DNA of 36,853 bases from Bryobacterales bacterium (GTDB taxonomy: Bacteria; Acidobacteriota; Terriglobia; Bryobacterales; Bryobacteraceae): contig PLOR01000047.1 in the NCBI GenBank assembly GCA_003142185.1, positions 1 through 36,853 of the forward strand, in the 5' to 3' direction. The number at the start of each line of letters is the position of its first letter. Positions within the stretch are counted from its first letter, which is position 1. Positions 34,514 through 36,853 of this stretch are shown piece after piece. Below the pieces are notes generated by a model. It was given only the letters and a program-made list of their open reading frames with translations. It did no database searches and was not told the origin of the DNA. Made by a program: the position numbers and the translations under genes.

Positions 34514-34729
34514 CTATTTGCCCTGCGCCCCCTTGACGATCGCCAGCGCCTGCGTATTAGCTGTAAGATGGGCTTGCAGGACGGCTTGATTGAGCTGTAG
34601 CCCCACCACAGCCAGGCTGACCAGTTGACTCTTTTCCAGTTGGTCAACCAGCCAAGGCGCGATTGGGTCTCCAGGCGGCCATGGCCTAAAAACAAACGGG
34701 TGCGGAAGACCTTCTCCGATTTCTGGCAT
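34514..34729 (-). CDS. Small peptide gene upstream of radical SAM enzyme
   Basis: The product has 71 residues (MPEIGEGLPHPFVFRPWPPG at the start). AAGGAG sits 8 nt before the ATG at 34729; the in-frame ATG at 34765 lacks such a site. A Pro/Phe/Trp-rich N-terminal third (PHPFVFRPWPPGDPIAPWL) is followed by an amphipathic, Leu/Val/Gln-rich helix (SLAVVGLQLNQAVLQAHL) and a short Lys tail. It contains no Cys and no signal peptide. I know no family match. Position, size and ribosome site suggest a radical SAM substrate peptide, but a small accessory protein is equally possible. Confidence 0.7.
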   Translation of the reverse strand: MPEIGEGLPHPFVFRPWPPGDPIAPWLVDQLEKSQLVSLAVVGLQLNQAVLQAHLTANTQALAIVKGAQGK

Positions 34730-34818
34730 AGCGATCTCTCCTTCTGGGTCTGTGCGGATTGCCACTCAGGGCATCCTCACGAGAAGAGTACACCCATGTC
34801 CGACGAAATCAAATAAGA

Positions 34819-34838
34819 ATCTAAGGTTCTGATCTAAG
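34819..34838. promoter_or_regulatory. Direct repeat ATCTAAG upstream of the peptide gene
   Basis: The word occurs at 34819-34825 and 34832-34838 (period 13) in the AT-rich 138-bp gap between the receptor gene and the peptide gene. It may be a regulator site. No convincing -35/-10 pair is visible. Confidence 0.3.
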
Positions 34839-34867
34839 AAATGTACTTTTTCGAACCAACTCAGCTC

Positions 34868-36685
34868 TTATTTCCGCCGCACCAGCAGTTCCACGCCGGC
34901 CACAATGGTGCGGCCGGGCATCGGCACGCCTAAGATCTCCTGATAACTGGTGTTAGTTAGGTTCGAAACTTGTAAGAACGGATGGACTTTGCCGGCGGCA
35001 TACGCGGCGTAGATATCCCAGAGAGCGTACGGGGAAAGACCGCGCCGATTCAGCGCGCCTACGCGGGTGCGCAGCATCCAGCGCTCGCCGAACATGGCTT
35101 GCCATGCGGCCACGCCGGAGTCGGCCGGGTAATTGAAGCTGTACTTGGTGTAAGTGCCGGGTATGGTGTCTTGCGTTCCGATCAGCCAGTCATAGTGTAC
35201 GTCGAGCGTTTGCGAACGAGTGAGTGCGAAGTGCAGACCGCTTTCGACGCCGGTGAATCGCAGTTGGTCGATGTTCAACGCCTGCCAGGGAGCGTTCACA
35301 TCGGTGCGGTAATAATCGATGCCGTCGTGCACCTGCCGGTTGAACACTGTCATATCGCCGCGCACGCGGGAGCTGGGCTGCCAATCGGCGCCGGCTTCGT
35401 AGGTCCAGGCGCTTTCCGGTTTCAGGTTGGGATTGCCGAAGTCACTGGGGTCGGAGTAATACAGCTCGGTATAACTGGGTACGCGAAAAGCGCGGCTCGC
35501 CGAACCGCGGAATTTGAACCGCGGATTGACCCAGACGCCGCCGGCGATGGTGGGGGTCATCGTCGCCGAAAGGTTGCGCCAGATTTCCTCCCGCGCAGAT
35601 ACGGAGAGCGAGAACCGCCGCAGCGCGCGGAAGTCGGCCGCCGCGTAGGCCGAGGCGCGACTGCGCGCGTGCGTCCCCAGATTGTTGCTCACGATGGATT
35701 CGTGAAGGCCTTCCACGCCGTAAGAGATGGTGATGGCGCGCGCCGGCGTTTCCGTGCGGCGCAACGCGCCCTGGTAGCTTTCATCGGCATGGTGGTTGGT
35801 GTAGATTTCGGGATCGTCGCGGAACAGAACGAACAGATCGCTGTGACGGCGCCAGGCGAAGCTCACCTCGGTTTTCTTGCCCAACATTTGCCGGCCACCG
35901 ATCCACCAGGTCTTGGTGTCCTCCCAGGAAGGATACGGTCCGTAATAGTCGTTGGCGCCGAAGGGTTTGTCCATATACGCCATCGTCAAATCGGCCGGGC
36001 CCCAGCCGGTGACGATGTGAGTGCTCGATGCGAAGTTCAGGTTGCGGTAATCGCGGTCCGGCATGAAGCCGGTGGAAAAATCGCGCGCGAAACTGAGCTG
36101 CTCGCTAACTGGCCCGAACGTGTCCGAAATCGACGCGCGCTGCTGGTTGATGCCGTCGTTGCCCACGGCGGTGCGCAGGCGCAGTTCCAGATCCTCCGGT
36201 GGCGCCGTGATGATGTTGATCACGCCGCCGATCGCATCTGAGCCATACAGCGTGGAGCCGGAGCCGCGCAGCACTTCGACCTGCTCGATCATATCGAGCG
36301 GCACCGGGATATCCATGTCGTGGTGGCCTGTTTGCGCGTCGTTGAGGCGCTGGCCGTCGAGCAGCACCAGCGTCTCGGCGAACGTGCCGCCGCGTATCGA
36401 AAGGTCGGTCTGTACGCCATTGGGAGCGCGTTCCTGAAGGTCGAGCGCGGGATCGGTACGCAGCAGGTCCTCGAGCGCGTTGAGCACCAGGCCGATCGAG
36501 CGCGCCGGCAGCAGCGTGATGGCGCGGTCCATCTCATCGAGCGAGAGAGGCTCGAAGGTGCCCGTTACCACCACGGTTTCATGCTGCGCGGCGGGCACAG
36601 GCTGGGCCGGCGGTTGCGGCGCAGCAGGCTGCTGGGCAACAACGGGGAAGGCCAGAAGGAATATCGAAAGAAACGAGGAGCGCAA
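34868..36685 (-). CDS. TonB-dependent receptor, BtuB-like
   Basis: The product has 605 residues if the TTG at 36685 is used. It is chosen because it starts a clean signal peptide (LRSSFLSIFLLAFPVVAQ); the frame is open upstream with another TTG at 36793 and no ATG or GTG between. A TonB-box-like HETVVVTGTF precedes the plug (SIRGGTFAETLVLLDGQRLN, VEVLRGSGSTLYGSDAIGGV). A 22-strand-type barrel follows (FRGSASRAFRVPSYTELYYS). The YGSDAIGGVINII pattern resembles BtuB, the cobalamin receptor, but other iron or sugar receptors share it. It is upstream of the peptide and radical SAM genes on the same strand. Confidence 0.85.
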   Translation of the reverse strand: MRSSFLSIFLLAFPVVAQQPAAPQPPAQPVPAAQHETVVVTGTFEPLSLDEMDRAITLLPARSIGLVLNALEDLLRTDPALDLQERAPNGVQTDLSIRGGTFAETLVLLDGQRLNDAQTGHHDMDIPVPLDMIEQVEVLRGSGSTLYGSDAIGGVINIITAPPEDLELRLRTAVGNDGINQQRASISDTFGPVSEQLSFARDFSTGFMPDRDYRNLNFASSTHIVTGWGPADLTMAYMDKPFGANDYYGPYPSWEDTKTWWIGGRQMLGKKTEVSFAWRRHSDLFVLFRDDPEIYTNHHADESYQGALRRTETPARAITISYGVEGLHESIVSNNLGTHARSRASAYAAADFRALRRFSLSVSAREEIWRNLSATMTPTIAGGVWVNPRFKFRGSASRAFRVPSYTELYYSDPSDFGNPNLKPESAWTYEAGADWQPSSRVRGDMTVFNRQVHDGIDYYRTDVNAPWQALNIDQLRFTGVESGLHFALTRSQTLDVHYDWLIGTQDTIPGTYTKYSFNYPADSGVAAWQAMFGERWMLRTRVGALNRRGLSPYALWDIYAAYAAGKVHPFLQVSNLTNTSYQEILGVPMPGRTIVAGVELLVRRK

Positions 36686-36805
36686 TTCTTTATTGTACTG
36701 GGCGCGAGGCGTGGGCTTTTCCAGCTTAGCCTGGATTCCGAAGTCAGCTTCGGCGAAGTTGCATTTCCACGGCGGAAGACCAAGGAAAAGCAAGTCTTGT
36801 ATCAG

Positions 36806-36825
36806 GGCACGGCTTGAGCCGTGCC
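36806..36825. repeat. Hairpin GGCACGGC-TTGA-GCCGTGCC
   Basis: A perfect 8-bp stem with a 4-nt loop lies just upstream of the receptor gene. It may be a repeat element or the end of the neighbouring transcript beyond the window. No T-run follows. Confidence 0.6.
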
Positions 36826-36853
36826 GGAACGGGAGGTACGGACCGGGGACATG

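Noticed and set aside
34982-36241. 419-codon plus-strand frame opposite the TonB receptor gene
   Set aside because: Antisense shadow; the receptor frame has clear plug and barrel motifs.

Overview
The window is GC-rich bacterial DNA and most likely comes from an acidobacterium of the Solibacter/Bryobacter type. That placement is an inference. It rests on three proteins carrying the C-terminal module known as TIGR03437 (typical of Solibacter-like genomes), on secreted InlB-repeat and beta-propeller proteins, on DUF433/DUF5615 and RelE toxin-antitoxin pairs, and on several families of short hairpin repeats between genes. I see no rRNA, tRNA, CRISPR array, transposase or phage gene.

Layout. 1-125: 5' end of purU (minus). 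185-1242: a DUF5615/DUF433 toxin-antitoxin pair, then a second, truncated DUF433 gene lying between two copies of the 3' end of a Gfo/Idh/MocA oxidoreductase gene (1196-2488). 2584-5346: DedA-like membrane protein, phoB and phoR (minus). 5443-15468: a surface-polysaccharide locus, all on the minus strand, transcribed rfbA-rfbC-rfbB, three glycosyltransferases, a DUF3108 protein, a glycosyltransferase-methyltransferase fusion and a Wzm-type ABC permease. 15651-16362: a second toxin-antitoxin pair. 16372-22717: a membrane-anchored coiled-coil protein, a sulfotransferase, a parallel beta-helix protein, a methyltransferase carrying a TIGR03437-like module, and a Wzt-like ATPase with an unusual deletion. 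22835-29207: two large secreted proteins read divergently, then an outer-membrane beta-barrel. 29268-32264: ctaB, an ABC ATPase, an ABC-2 permease and a DUF420 protein in one operon. 32801-36685: a TonB-dependent receptor resembling BtuB, a 71-residue peptide gene and a B12-binding-type radical SAM gene, all minus.

How the genes work together. rfbA, rfbC and rfbB make dTDP-4-keto-6-deoxy sugar precursors (rfbD is not here). The glycosyltransferases assemble a glycan, and the permease would export it. The sulfotransferase, beta-helix protein, second methyltransferase and Wzt-like protein look like an accessory arm of the same surface-glycan function. The ctaB operon points to heme-copper oxidase biogenesis. 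The most intriguing unit is the 71-residue peptide gene directly followed by a radical SAM enzyme with an N-terminal B12-binding-type domain, each with a strong ribosome-binding site; it has the architecture of a peptide-modification cassette, and it sits beside a receptor that resembles a cobalamin transporter. Other unusual items are the Wzt-like ATPase lacking the Q-loop/signature region, the permease with an N-terminal beta-rich domain, and the methyltransferase with a secreted-protein-type module.
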